Positions 27,190 to 41,366 are shown, numbered from the stretch's first letter. The stretch is 64,000 nt of DNA from Centroberyx gerrardi (GCF_048128805.1 NC_136016.1:13632676-13696675), one strand, 5' to 3'. Translations and numbers: made by a program. The notes: generated by a model from the sequence alone, not told the origin.

Positions 27190-30019
27190 GATAGTTTGTG
27201 AGCAAAGCTAGACGGAGAGGGGCTTACTCACAGTACTGGACCCCACAGCAGAGGAGGGCCCCCATGACCTTTTATCGAGTGTCCAATCAATAACGTGCGA
27301 GCGACCGTCCCTTTGAGTTGCAGCCCAGGCCCAGGCTTCTGAAGGCCGGTGGCCAGCAGCAAAGCAGGATGGGAAGGGGGTACACAGTGGGGCAAAAGAG
27401 TCCTTGGGGGGCCAGGAGTGGAACAGAATCAACCGCCTCATGTCATTTACTCATAATGATGTCTTCCTTTAGTTGGAAAGGGAGGGGCAGAAGGGGGGTG
27501 GGGGGGTGGTGGGGGGGTGCAGTGTCCCCTCCTCCACTAGCCACCACAGATCTAGCCTTTCCCTTCCTTTGTCTGTCGGTGAAAGCATCCTCTTTGGTCT
27601 GTCACCGCGCTCAGTGATTAAGGAACAGAAACAGACCCTGGCTTTTTTCACATTAGAATCCCATTTAGTTTTATCATAGCTATCTATCTGGTCACATGTT
27701 GGGATGGAGTTGTATTTCATTGTTTCGTGAACTGTAACGTATATTCCCTTGTGGGCACAATGGGACAGATGTGCTTGTTTAATTTGCAGCATAATCTCCA
27801 AACATCGACATTACAGGATCTGGTTGTCACCGCCAAAGAGCCAGCGCTGATGGATCTGACTGTGTACCAGTGTTCATTAAACACACTCCAAACAGCCTTC
27901 AAACTGACTCCATTAGTGGCTGCCTCTTGAACAAGAGGCGGCTGAACACAATTTTTGACCATGAAATGTTCTTTAAGCACATGAACAGGACTTGAAAAGT
28001 GTTTTCTCTTTTTTTTTTCTCGAAAATGCCAGTGAGGAGTCAATCACTGGATATCAAAGCGGCAGGGACACACAAGAAAATCCAGTGATAATACATGGGC
28101 TGCCCACATTCACTGAAGACTGTTAAGATGGCCATCACAGGCATCTGCGCCGATACAAAGAGCAGACACTGGCCTTTCAGCGAGCTACTAGCTGTCGCTG
28201 TGTATTATCTTGAGGCATGCAACAGCAGTTTGCGCTGAATTAAGATCCAGTTTGGTATGTAGCTGCGCAGAGCGAGTCCAGAGACTCATTCAAGAGACTT
28301 GGCTGACCCGCACTGCCTACAGCAGTCAACATATGGCTCCCTGGTCTGGCTTCATCACAGTTAAAATATTGTTATACATACTGCAATTCTATATACACTG
28401 TTCTGCTGAGAATACCCACACAAAATGAGGCTGCCCTGACTGTGGAAGGAATATATTCTGGGAGGCGGATCAGAGGGAAAGTGAGTTAAATTTACAAACA
28501 GGCAAATAAATATTTCGTGGATTACATATTAAGCATTTAAGCAAAGCATTATCTGCGGTAGTCATTTTTCATCAGAACTGGGCTGGAGATATTCCATTCC
28601 ATCGATTTGTAAAGGAAGTGTGTGTAAAAGAGAGTATGAGTCAAAAGGGGATCTGAAGGCGGACAGACAGATGGAAGGCACATGGAGGACCTAAAGATGG
28701 AGAGATCACTTTTGTTCCCTGTCAGGTTTGACCGAGGCCTTCTCTGCTCAGAGGTGACTGTTGCACTCTCTGGCGCCCTCTAACACCCCCCTGAGATCAC
28801 TCCACACAACTCCACTGCCTCCGCTTTGATGCAAAAGGGGGGTTATTGTGTAAATATTTTGCTTGAGCATTTGAGCATCTTAATCTTCCATAAGGTGATC
28901 TTTGGAGTGGAGCAACATGGGGTGCTGATGTTCAGAGGAGCTCCCAGTTGTAGAAAGAAAGAGGGAGTGAAAGAGAAAGGGAAGGGAGGGAGAGGAAAAA
29001 GAAGAAGGTCTGTGTACTTGCGAGAGCGCTGGGAGCTAGAGTTCACTACGGGGGCGTAAGTGTGTCAAGAAGAGCGCTTTTCCCCCATCCGCAAGCCCCG
29101 GGCCCTCTCCACAACATTAAAAAGCATAAACAGTCAATACTGAATGTAACTCAGAGAAAGAGCAAGAGAGAGAGCGTGGAAAAAAAAAAAGAAACAAGTG
29201 CGAGAACGCAAGGGTTTTTCAAGCGTTACACAACATAGTGAGATCAGAGAAATGGAGGCTGGGCTGCAGTGTACAGTTGCAAAGCTTTCTGATGGAGGAA
29301 GGGAGGCTCTCCAAGTGAATCATTCATTGCGGGCGGCAGGGGTGTAAATATGAAGGGGAGGGTTGAAGGAGAGAGGGATCAAGGAAATGCACACCTGGTG
29401 CAAGACAGGGGTCAGATTGGCCCTGCACAAAAGGAAAAGAAAGGAAAAAGGGAATGAGTTGTTTGCCATACCTCCGTTTAGACAGCAGCAATCCTTCCAT
29501 CATTTGCCTCACTTGTGCAAAGCAGGACAGAGTGGAGCAGGTAGGTACATATGGTGGTAGGTTGCCTGTACCGATACACATGCTGAAAAGCGCTTTTCAT
29601 GCCGATGAGAGGGAGGCTCATCTTATTAAAATAAAAAAAAAGAATGTTTCAAACGTTCAACATTTGAGACTTCCAGTTTGAGATGTGAAGGCTTGTTTAT
29701 CTGTGGCACATTGTTCTTGCTCATAATCGCTCAAGAGTCTATCAGTCACTCTCTCTCACTCTCTGTCTCTCACAAGTTTTTCAAACGATCTCTCCCGAAC
29801 ACTCGACACCTGGCTGGCTGACTTCAGAGCTGGAATCAGCGGAGAAGTCTGTGCGTCTCTCCATCTTTTTTAATCATCCATTCAGTCACACTTCATGTGC
29901 TCAAACCTATGCATCGGGAGATCTCTTTCTTTAGACAGATCATAAGGAAGAATGGCTTACTGTAGAGCGGCTGTGTGACAACATGGTGTTGGTTTTCAGC
30001 CCATGTGCAGTTCATTGTT

Positions 30020-30042
30020 TTGTGTGTGTGTGTGTGTGTGTG
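30020..30042. repeat. (TG)n microsatellite
   Basis: Short pure TG run. Confidence 0.85.
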
Positions 30043-30646
30043 GTCAAATGCATTACAATTTATCTTCAATTTATTTGAGCAAAAAAATCTATGAACATTT
30101 ACTGTATGTTTCATAAAGAAATGTTATTTCTAGGTGCAGTATAGTTACCAGGTAGGACTACTGTGCAAAATGCCTATAGTATCCTTGAAATGAGCTATAG
30201 AGAAACTTTTAGAAAAGATATTTGCAAAGCAGCAATGTAAACAAGCATTTGGCGCTATCTTTATTTTCAAGGTCCTCCAATCCTATACTGAATTTTATAA
30301 GGAGTCATGAACTAATGTTTTCTTCAACAAACAATTCCAGCTTAAACCAAGGACATTCCAACCACATACTGCTTTTCTCCTTGAGATGATTTTCTTCTGG
30401 TTTATGGCCAAACAAAAGTTACTTCGGTGCAGAGTGCTGTTTGAGCCATTTCCCTGCCAGTGCAAGACTCCATATTTCCAACATTTGGAGGAGGGAACAA
30501 TATCTATGAAAAGTGTGAAATTTGATTTCCACCCCATGGAATAGGCCGTTTCCTTCTGTTGTCAAACAGAATGACTAAACATGCTCATTCACATGCTCCC
30601 ATGGTAGGGCGTTATTAATTTATTACTTCAGAGTTATCTGTGCTTT

Positions 30647-30681
30647 TGCACACACACACACACACACACACATACACACAC
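30647..30681. repeat. (CA)n microsatellite
   Basis: CA run with one TA interruption. Confidence 0.9.
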
Positions 30682-31570
30682 GCGATTGCTTCTAGATGAA
30701 TGACAATGTGATAAATTTTATTTGAATATGGCTGACATGAATTATGTAACCAGAGAGACTGGTGTCTTTGTTGCTTCCCTCTAGCTCTTCGCTTTTCCTC
30801 CAAGATAACATACAGTTGATAATTTACAGTAGAACACATTCTGAAACTATAAAGAAGGATATTGCGACAATACCCCACAGAGAACAAAACAGTGTGCTTC
30901 AGTGCAGCCCATTTGAGTTGATCCTGAGAACTGCAGAGAAGTGGAGAGGAGAAGGTTCACATTGTGGTAACACTGCAAGAAGGTTAGGTGGTTGACACTT
31001 TTGACACTGGAAAGTGATTTTTTGAGTTCAGCTCAGATGGTAGCGATGAGGTCTCAACAGACTGGGTTAGGCCAAAAAAAGAGAGAAATAAACAGAAATG
31101 AAAGAAAAAAATGAGCACAGCATCCATGCTATCTGATGTTGATAGCTGTGGCGAGAGACTGCCTTTGAAAGGCTTGAGGAAAGTGACAATATGTTTTTTT
31201 TTCCTTGTTGCTGCTCCTCAAGACGGCTAACATAAAAAACTTGTCTGATTGGTCTGAAAAGACTGTCAAATGTCAAGGAGTTATCAAACGGCAGACGTGT
31301 TTTCTTTTAAAAAAGATGCCGGCAGAAGGAAAAGCCTAACCTTTCAGTGAGTGAGTGGAAGTCACTCATCCCATCATGTGCGGTACTCCACACAAGCAAA
31401 ACCCCTTGCTCTTTACACGGCTTACACTTTCCCCTCTGATTCAAATCTACAGTTGTTGACTTGAGTTGTTCACTGCTGAAATGGCTGGATCTATAAAAAT
31501 TCCTAATTCCGAGGAACAGTTTACTTGGTTTTTATTTTATTTTTTACAGTCTACGGTTGCAACATATAAT

Positions 31571-31640
31571 TTAGCCATTTAGCAGACACTCTTATCCAGA
31601 GCGACTTACAATTAGTGCAACAGTAAAATAAGTGAACATT
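31571..31640 (+). mobile_element. Short fish interspersed repeat (CATTTAGCAGACAC... type)
   Basis: Contains CATTTAGCAGACACTCTTA followed by CCAGAGCGACTTACAA. This motif recurs thousands of times across teleost genomes in non-autonomous elements. The family name is not assigned, and the copy is truncated. Confidence 0.5.
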
Positions 31641-32370
31641 CCTCAAGCATGGGTAAGTAGGCAGAAAATTATAATAAAAGAGTGCCATGAAAACAAAAAG
31701 TGCCACAACATGAAACAAGAAAAGTTAAAACATATGATAGAGATGAGTGGAGAAGCTGGTTAGGGAAAATCATACATTACACAGAAAGGGTTTTGCGTGA
31801 ATAGCAAATGGTCAAAATGATAAAAGGAATTAAAATCAAGTAATTTTGTTGTAGGTCACACATGATGGAAACGCTTTAAAGAGCCTGTAGCCTTCCCAGA
31901 ACTCAGCCTTTAACAGACCTTTCATTCAGTTCATCGCCATCTTTTGGTCTAAAATTGGCTCAAGGTCTTTCTGTGGCACTCCACTCTCTTTGGCATCATG
32001 TTTACATCTCAATGTGGTCTTTGGAGACTTCGTGTCTCAATCATCAGCGCGGACTGACAGGGACAACTTGCTCAACACTGGAAGTACCGTTGTATTTTAG
32101 TGTTCCAATTCCTGTGGCTGATGTTGCTCAGCCAACTCCCTTCACACTGAGCAGCAGCTCGTAAGCGAAGGCAGATGGGATGCCGATGTCCTTGATTTTG
32201 AATGTGGGTAAAATTTGAAGCCCTCATTTCCATCCACACCACTAAATCATTACTGCTCTATTGTACTGTTCAAACAAACTTCCCCACAAATTTCATATGA
32301 ATCTATTCTTATTCTTCTTTTTTTATTTGATTCCTGAAGGAGAGAGTCTTTTTGTGCTTTCCCCCCCGAC

Positions 32371-32460
32371 ACAGAGAGGTCAGAGGTCGGGCTCAGCTCC
32401 AGAGCAGCGCTCCTGGAGCTGGTAGGGATTCAGTGCCGTGCTCAAAGACACTTCAGCAGG
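32371..32460 (+). mobile_element. Short fish interspersed repeat, copy A
   Basis: Contains ACAGAGAGGTCAGAGGTC, CTCCTGGAGCTGGTA and a GTGCTCAAAGACACTTCAGC tail, a widespread percomorph repeat motif. A second, truncated copy is at 39850-39917. Confidence 0.5.
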
Positions 32461-33750
32461 TTGACAGTTGACAGTTGAACCTAAAAATGCATCCCATAGA
32501 CTCTGACACTGAATTAGTTTGAATAATGTACACTTACTTACATTTTTCTTGAATTCTGTTTAAAGGGGCATGAAGTAATAACTTTTATCAACCTGATAAA
32601 AGACCTAATTGAGAAAAGTAATAAAGTCACATATTCACAATACACAATACAATGAGTAAGCTGGCTAATTTCTGCAGAAATATCTAATGAAGAGGTAATA
32701 TATTGTGATGCACAATATTACTGCTTTGTCAGTTTTTTTGGCTCGAGAAGAAAATGTGTCGTGATGTCGATTGTTCGCTCGTAGCATCGTCCTCCATCTT
32801 TGAGCAGTCGAAAATGCGAGGATGGTGGGGGTTGGGGGGGGGGGGGGTTGTTTCCAAAACAGAGTGCGGGCTGAAAAGTGAGTGTTTGAAAGCCAGAAAT
32901 CTCAGCACCTGGTGAAGTAATAGTTGAGTCACTGGTATCGATCAACAACCCCATCAAACCCTCGCAGATATTTCATGGTTATTTTGTGCTGTGGGGCAGT
33001 AAAAATCTTACCTGATGCACCTTTAAATATGCTGAAAACTTGAGTCATCATTTTCAAATAGCTCCATTTCTGTATCCTGCAACCAGGTACATGTTAGGCC
33101 AGATTCAAAGTGGTCAACAGTTTCTATTTAAAACAAGGCAGATGAACAAGGCCAAAAATCTCACATCTACATTATTATTTCCAAAACAAGATGAGCGCAG
33201 GACAAACGCTGTACTTTGGATTTTTCTCTGCATTGAAGAGAGAAGATAATGAACATTAATATCTACAACCGGCTCTTTATGCAACTCTTGCTGTGCTGCC
33301 TTTGGTGTCCTGTTGAGAGGGTGTCTAAGCAGTGCACCATCAATGGCAGGGAACAAAGCCAGAGAAAATATCAAGTCTATTTCCACAGCCCACAACTGCC
33401 TGCCTGCCTTGCTCTGCCTTAAGTTTAATCTAATTTGGTCTTTATTGAGAAATGGGTAAGAGCAGTTTTGTTTTATTTATGTATGTTTTTTCCTCCTCTG
33501 CTCCCTTCCTTTGTTGCTTCTCCTCGGCTGCCTCTGACAAAAGACAGCCAGCCTGCCAAGCCCGGTGTTGCTCTGGGACGGACCTGTCAATCACTCCTGA
33601 CGGCACCCTGACAACATGTACGTTAAAAATTCAAACGGGACTCAAAGGCGGCGCGTGACAGCCGAGCCTTTGAAAGTGGCTGTAGCGCTCGGCGACAGCC
33701 AGAGGAGTACGGGTGGAAAACAAACTAGAAAACAACAGTGCAGAGGGAAA

Positions 33751-33801
<51 letters not shown>

Positions 33802-36800
33802 AAAAAAACAAAAGTTGAAAGCAAAACAGTGAAGAATGTGGGTCTTGATGATGGGAATTGGCATTAGATTCTCCCTTGGTGTATCATTGTTTTTTAATTT
33901 GGTTGAAACTCCCAGGAGTGGAGCTGTGGGTCTTCCAGGGACTCTGCTGAGGGCCCGTCCTCGCCGCAGTCCAGGGACACCGCCGCCTCTCTCCCGCTCC
34001 TCAGAGGCCTCGCTCAGATCGAGTCATGCCTCTTATGCGTCTCACTACCCTATCCATCAACACAAAACAACTGTGCACGAATGTTAATAACATTCTTGAT
34101 TCCATCTCGCATACCTTCGCTTCATGGTCGTACAATTAATTCCCAGTAGAAATGGAAACCACCGCTTGCCACCGAGATAAGTCTTTTCTGTAGAATTCAT
34201 AAATGCAAGATGTGAGGTTTTCAATACAGACGGGGGAGAAAATGGACAACTCAATTTGGATTCTTGCTCTGCTGTCCTGAATGAGGCAGGATGAAATCAT
34301 TTCAAAATGTGTGTGTCTGGAAACCTTTGCCTGCGCGAGGATGAATGGCATATGGCGTGCAATGTGCACACATGGGCTTGAGGACGTACTTTCAAATGAT
34401 CACCCCCACAACACATAGACGCAGACCACCAGCACCACCGCCACCTCCTCTTACACTGGCTAAATGAATAGTGTAAATGGTTGACTACACAAAGGCCCGC
34501 ACTGTGCCAGACCCTATGGGAGAACTGCCATCTCTGCAGTCCTGCAGTTTGTGCACTGATCTTTCAATCAGCATCCACATCTGCAGTTCAAAAACACACA
34601 CTGGGTTGAAACTGGTACAAAGCTAACTGTCCATTGTCTGTCTGTGACTTTGTTTGACCATGCTGTGTGCGTGTGCGTGCGTGTGTATGTCCATGTGTCT
34701 TTGTAGTTCACTTTAAGCTTGTTTGAAAGCTGTTACAGAAACTATTCTAACACTGCATTGTGTGTGCGGCCAATGTGTGTGTCAGTTCTACAAACAAGTG
34801 GACGAGCAGCATGTGTATTTGGAAGAAACACGGTGTTTGCCGCAGCCTGGGACACAGGTCATCTCCGCCCGTCGGTGATTGGTTTACCACCTCTCCCCTG
34901 GCAAAACTATGTCTGGCTATAGATAGGCTTCGGTACAGACAGGAGCCGTGGAACTGGCACACACACAGATCTGCAGCACGTGTCCCATCTAGCCCAGATG
35001 AACGCGTGCCCATGTCTATCTCATGCCTATATACATGTGTGCCCAATCTTACTTACAAATGTATACATGCAGGCAAACAAACACACACATACAACCGGCT
35101 GGAGAGAGATGGCTGAAGTAGCAAGAACTTATAACAGCCAGTCTGCGGACGGCCAATGCTTTGGCTTCTAGTGCCCTCTAGTGCTTGGAACGACTCATTT
35201 TGGCAAATTAACTGGGATATCTAACTGGCCAACTGTGAAGACAAACTAAAATGAGTGCTATTGAAATGTGCTAAATTGCCCAACTTCTGAACAAAAATTA
35301 GTGGCAAATGTTTAATGATCTGATAATCCTGTATCAATAAATCAATCACCTAAATGTGGCTATTCCCTTATAAATCCTAAGGCAACGTCCTATGTTGATA
35401 ATGGTAAAGGGCAGAGGAAGGCAGGCACTCATTGCAGAGAATGTTGAATTCTTTCTCATAAAAGAGATCTGAGGCAATAACATTAAAAACATTCAAATGA
35501 TGAAACATCAGTGTCTAGCCCAAATTATGCTATCTATATTTCTGCAATTCTAAAAATCAAAGTCTAAATTCCACTCATCTAAATCTTAATACATACTTGT
35601 GCTATTTTTTTCTATGGCTTTCACTATGTATAGGTCAACATTCTTGCTCCAAATTTTAGAATAAATAATAATTAATTTTAAACTAATAGTTAGTCTAAAT
35701 CAAGGCTATAACCAAAAGAATGATCGTATGTGAAAATGTCAGAATTCCACCTTCAATTTTTACAACATAAAAAGTTCTTTTTTATTAACGTTCAGAAGCT
35801 AATTTCAAATACTATTACCAGCATGTCTTATCTGTAGAGTCCTATCAAATTGCTTTACAATAAGATCAATCAAACTAATTAGCATAAAGACATAGCTTTT
35901 ATTTTACATGCAGCCCGTCTCAAAAAAGGGCTGTGGTAGGACTTTTCTTAGTCCGCCTCGCCACGTCTAGAATATCACTATAATATTGTCTAAAAACATT
36001 TTTCTTTTATTCTTAAGGACTTAAGCACAGCTGCAACACAAGAAACTTCCAGGAAATTCAAAAAATAAATAAACTACTTCTTTGTAAATTTAGTCTGTTG
36101 CGCAGACAATAATATATCTAAATCTGACCACCACATGAAGCCAAAATACTCTCTGAACTTATTCTCTAGAAAACACTGAAACTGAATCTCTTGTGGATTT
36201 CTCTTGTGGAGTCGAAACGTGTAAATGGTGGTATAAAAAATGCAGGCCAAATAAAACTGGTTGATTACTTTAACATTTTGTTTTGACTGGGTCTTATGGG
36301 AAAGAGATCTAAGACCTCTATTATTTTTAACTGTGTGCTCATAAGCACCCGAGCGTGTCTGGACGAAAAATGCATGCCGTTATTATGCTCTCTGTTGTGT
36401 ATTATTAATGTGGTGCACAGCAAAGGGCTTTGAAAAACTCCAAATCCAAAGTAACATTATCAAGGTGCTATGCACTACAAAGGAAGTGCTTAGTTTTTGC
36501 GTAAAATGTGACTTGTTTCATTCACGTAGTTCACACTTTATTTTTGTCCTCCATGTGTTTATCCCCTCAAATGACTCCAGTCCCTTCAATCCAACATATC
36601 CATTGTAAATAATTTTGTCTAGAAAACATTTTTATTTTATGTCACATCGAGGAATATTTTCCCCCAGTGAGACAGAGTCGTTCAATCTTTTAAAGAACTG
36701 CTTAAAACAAACTGTTTAATATCTGAAGGCCTCCGTCTTATTACAGAATTAATAAAAAAAATCAAACAGAAATCCATTCTGAAATGAAAAATCAAAAATT

Positions 36801-38084
36801 ATCAATTACTCATGTGACAGCATAGATATAAAATCTTGACATATGTCGTAAAAATGTAGCCAAGTCAAAACATAACCTAACATATTTAGGGCCGCTAAGG
36901 TCACTGCGTTTGAGCAACTGGATATTCCATGTGAGGATATTAATATAGTCTTATGCATTGCTTAATTTAGTATAATAAGGATGGGTTTCTTGTAAATCAT
37001 ATGCGTGCATTTGTGTGCGCGTGTGTGTGAGAGCAGTAGAGGTGGGATTTGAGAGGCACCTCAAAGCTATGATTATCCTGAGTGTCTCTGCCCAATAATG
37101 TTACCTGCTGGGACAGCAGCACAGCTCCTCTAAATAAATTGCAAGTGGCCTTGGGCAATAAGAAGAGCCCTCCTTTGATCTGCCTGACTGCCAACGAGGA
37201 AAATGTGCAGTCAGTCAATCAAGCTCTTAAGGCTTTGCAACAATGGAGCCGACCCCAGTTTATTATTTATTTTTTAAATTGATGTATTTCATTATCACAA
37301 GGTGTCTACTTGCAGGGTTGGGTGGAGGGGGTTGGTGGGGGCAACATGATCAATAATTGATATGCGGTGCGAAAAAGCTGATTTGCTGCCTCTCCTCTGG
37401 TGCACTTGTCACTAGCTGTTGTCAGAACACATTTGCTTTGATGACAAATTTGAGGAAGTGAATAACGGCATCACATCTGATTACAAATTTAGTGAGTGGT
37501 GAAAGGCAGGGGCCCCTTCTCGCTGAGGCTCTGTTTGTTCAGGATGCTCTGGAGGAACGACTACTAGACTCTGAGGTGAGCTATAGTCTTGTAAGCAGAG
37601 AGATAAGAGAGGGTTGAACTTTTTTGTCATGTGTCAGTAAACAACGTGACTTGTTTGAAAGGCACCTGGATCACAGGGTGAAAAGTTGCTCTTTAAACCT
37701 TTAAAGCTTTGGGGCATGGGAGACACGCCACGTCAAAACAGAGTGTGGAGATGAGGAGCGAGAGTAACTAACAGCCATTACTCCCCCAGGTATATGTCTG
37801 CTTGGAGAGGAAGGAGTTGGCCTGCTTTTCATGGAGTTTAGGTCATGCTGCATGGTGGAGCATCTCAAAATGTTTTAGTGAAATAAAGGCAGATCCTTTA
37901 ATGATTCTGAAATTACAGATTACCTGAGAGATAGCCAGTACTATCTGCTGCACCTTGAAGAAAATCCATCTTAAACCAGAATTTGGTTTGTTATTCCAAT
38001 ACACTAGATAGTTCAATCAAGCACAAACGATCCTCTCTTAAAGACAGAAAAGGGAGAACCAAGATTTTAATCTATGATGTCAAG
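32461..38084. other. Intergenic, no gene seen
   Basis: Strongly AT-rich from about 35,200 to 37,000. A perfect PREP/PBX-type decamer CTGTCAATCA lies at 33584-33593 in a GC-richer block (33,500-33,720). No coding frame recognised. Confidence 0.6.
33757..33804. repeat. (GA)n microsatellite
   Basis: GA run interrupted by AAAG, ending in poly-A. Confidence 0.9.
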
Positions 38085-38265
38085 GAGCACAGCTTGGAGC
38101 TGCTCCAGTGAATGAGAGACCAAACTGTGGCAATACTAAGGGGGGAATTTTTAGGGATATGGACATGCTTTCTGTTGCAGAACTGTACATTATGAAATAA
38201 AAGCTTATTGGAGTGTAAAAACCCATTCACTGTCAATGGAGCAGCTCTATAAATCACCTCTTGAA
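38085..38265. mobile_element. Hairpin-type (MITE-like) repeat with inverted ends
   Basis: GGAGCTGCTCCAGTGAATG near 38096 and its inverse CATTCACTGTCAATGGAGCAG near 38224 bracket about 120 bp, forming an imperfect inverted repeat. A related left end occurs in an aldh18a1 intron near 50,890. No transposase remains. Confidence 0.45.
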
Positions 38266-39849
38266 AACATCACAGATTAAAATCTTAGTTGTTTTCTAGT
38301 TTTGGAAGATAGGTTCATATCCTTCATATCCACTATAGCTTCCACTGAATTATACTTTGGGGTGGATTTTTCCTTCATGGCTGCACGTTAATGATCATCT
38401 CCAGTTCATCAGAATCTAAATATTCAAAAGAGCAAACCTTCATAACATGTGTTTCCAATGCTGAAAGTAGTTCTTAATTAGCCTAAATGTTTTTTAATTA
38501 CATGTAGGGGAGTCGAGATTTAGCACAAACTTTTAAACTAAATCCTGGTGGAGAATAGTTCAGCGCAAAATCTCAGCAAGGGGAAACAAACAACATATCA
38601 ACAACTCAACATAATTGACAGCTGCATCCATTTGCTCAGTCCAGGCCCCCTCCTCCTCCTCTCCCACTCTGTTCTTCCAACACCATTTCCTCTTTTAATT
38701 ATCCCCCAGCAAAAAGATGGAGCACATCAGACGCATCGCGGTAAATCCTGGCCCTGGCACAAGCTCATAGTGGCTCCTGCGTCTGGCAATCCCGATAGAG
38801 CCGGAGCGCTGGCAGTGACAAGAGAGGGAGGATGCCTGGAGATTTTCTGACAGAAAGAATGGAGAGGATGATCTCTCAGCAAAAGAGAGGTCCTCGCTCT
38901 ACTCCCGGCGTGGGAGGCTTTTGGCGACTGCTGTCCGATCATACCACATTTTCAACACCAGATTAGCCGGTTCTCAGGAGCAGAACTCACATAGACCCCT
39001 TGTTTACACCTCAGTACCATAGTGTTTTTGTAATGATTGTTCAGGAAAGGACCACATTGGAGGCACTGCAAGCAGGGCTGCTCTCCTATCTCTCCCTGCA
39101 ATATTTTCGGGGTGAGACTTATTGTATATAACAGGGTTGAAGAGACCATGGTTTGGAGTAAGGGGACATGAAGCCTGATTTGTTTTGAATTGGAAGATGT
39201 CTCTTCTGACCTGAAATTTGTTTTACTGGGTGAACTGCACATTCGCATTCTAATTAGGTATCAACTACACGAATGGCTTTTTCTTTTGGAAGCCTGGTAG
39301 ATGAAAAAGGTTGCGAGTTAACTAGTGCTGGGTTGCTGTCTGTCAAAGTTTCTCCTCTCTCTGTGGGGTGTACATCAATCGCAGAGGTCCCTAACTGACT
39401 GTCATTCTGCAGGCTAATAGTGTCGTCATCTCCCAAGCGATTACACAGATTGCACAATGAGATCCTCGGACACAATGGAGCCGCAAATGCAGCCCCCCAC
39501 TCTGTTCCCTTCTCCTTTCCTTTTCTTCCATCATTCTGAGATGAAGAGTGGAATGCTCCGCAGCGGGTAGCTTTCTTCTCCTCCGGGGGGAACCGAGAAA
39601 GCAGGCAAGGGCCTCTGTGATGTTGCTTTCCCTTCAGGGTGGGGAGGAGATGTCTTGTAGCACTGCTAAAGATGATCATTTGAGAGCCTGTGAAACAAGG
39701 TTCCCCTCTGGAAACCACAGAGACACGGAGAGAGTCGAGGTCTTGACTAATGAGTTAAGGTTAGAGAATGTTCCTCAGTGATGAAAATGGGAACAATGAC
39801 AATGATGGTAGTGGCAATCTTTTTTTTAAATTTATATATATTTTAGATA

Positions 39850-39917
39850 TTGTATTGGACCACAGAGAGGTCAGAGGTCAGGGTCAGTGACAGAACAGTA
39901 ACCCTGGAGCTGGTACA
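39850..39917 (+). mobile_element. Short fish interspersed repeat, copy B (truncated)
   Basis: Shares ACAGAGAGGTCAGAGGTC and CCTGGAGCTGGTA with 32371-32460, then diverges into unrelated sequence, so its 3' half is missing. Confidence 0.5.
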
Positions 39918-40670
39918 GTCTCTCTCTCACGATGCCACCCTGCTGCTCTTCTTACATCAAGAATGAGCAAATAAATCATATATTTAGCAATCATGATGGA
40001 AGAAATAATGAATCTATGAATGAGTATATGAAGAAAATCTAAATATTTGTTTCTTATACTGTATGCTCTGATAAAACCTTTCCTTTTGGAAAAAATATTT
40101 GCTCCAGAAAAAACAAAACTACGTCCCATCTGATAATCTGCCACAATTACACTGCACAGTGTGATGAAAGGATATCAATGATCTACTTATGTCATAGAAA
40201 AAGAGTGCAGCTTCAAACATGAAACCTATTGAAGCCTATGAGAGTTTCAAGGCGATGAGTGATCAAAGAAGCAAAAGCTTATCAACGCGGTTCCTTAACA
40301 CTGGAACAGAGTCACATATGGCTCTGGATATACTACCACGGTAGCAGCTTTTTTGCCCGGGAACATAATGGCTATTGTGTTTGCTGAAAACATTTGCCTT
40401 TTCACAGAGTTGAAGCTGCAAAAAACACACACACAAAGTGGAGAGCGGGGGCACGAGCTCTTTATCCTGATGAAAGGCTAAAGGATGAGACTGACCTTTC
40501 TGGCATCAGCTGGGCTTTGGGAACACAACACATGGGGGCAACTCTTTCTGGCCTTTTCCCCTTCAGCTCTGGGCTATGCTTACCAGCCAAAGACTCAAGT
40601 CCAAACAACTATCACTTCATACACAGACTCAAGCACACATATGCCCCCAACCCCCCTTTCATATAAAGTA

Positions 40671-40705
40671 CACACACATGCACACACACACACATACACG
40701 CACAC

Positions 40706-40759
<54 letters not shown>
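40671..40759. repeat. (CA)n microsatellite
   Basis: About 90 bp of CA with TA and CG interruptions in the first third. It is about 600 bp from the crystallin promoter region. Confidence 0.95.
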
Positions 40760-40762
<3 letters not shown>

Positions 40763-41366
40763 CTGAGCAGTGCCGTCTGTACATCTGCACACAGAACAGT
40801 CCCGTCTGGCATCATAGTACAACTGCAGGCTATGGAAGCAAAAAGAGACAACAGATCACTGTAGATTACATCAACACAAGAGGTTCATTCAATCTATGGT
40901 ATCAGCATCACTTACCCCAACAGCACTTCATACAATAATGATATTGTGACCTGTATCAATCAGGCAATGCACCAATCCAAACTCAATTAAACTGCGAATG
41001 AATGAAACTATATTACAACTGTGAAACCAACCAAGACATACCTAAATGAAAATCATGACGTAGTTAAGTACTACTTTGCAGAGAGTGCCCCCCAAAAAAA
41101 TGACCTAACCCACTGTGAACATGAAAAGCTTTGTTGTTGGGGGCCACATACCTAAAGGGCCTTTGTCTGATATTTCAAAAGGCTGCATCAACAGGTCATG
41201 GCTGAACAAGGGTCTGTGGCGTCCATAGAATAGAATGGCCACTTGTATGGGGTTGATTGTGGGGGCGGGGGGGCAATTCTATAGGTAAACTCTAGCAATT
41301 CGGAAATAAGTTGCCCATGACAAAGGGAACTGCGTTGACGTCTGAAAAGGTAAAGAGTAGTAGTCC

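Larger units (their letters stand above)
24043..31560. other. Intergenic, no gene seen
   Basis: Several TG/GA microsatellites, a CpG-richer patch at 25,200-25,400, G-rich at 27,480-27,520, and purine-rich at 28,960-29,010. No recognised exon on either strand. Confidence 0.6.
38266..41318. other. Intergenic upstream of the crystallins, no gene seen
   Basis: Includes a 154-codon minus-strand frame (39254-39718) without any recognisable domain, one truncated repeat and a 90-bp CA microsatellite. Confidence 0.55.

Noticed and set aside
39254..39718. 154-codon minus-strand frame
   Set aside because: No homology that I recognise and no supporting splice sites. Could be re-examined with transcript data.
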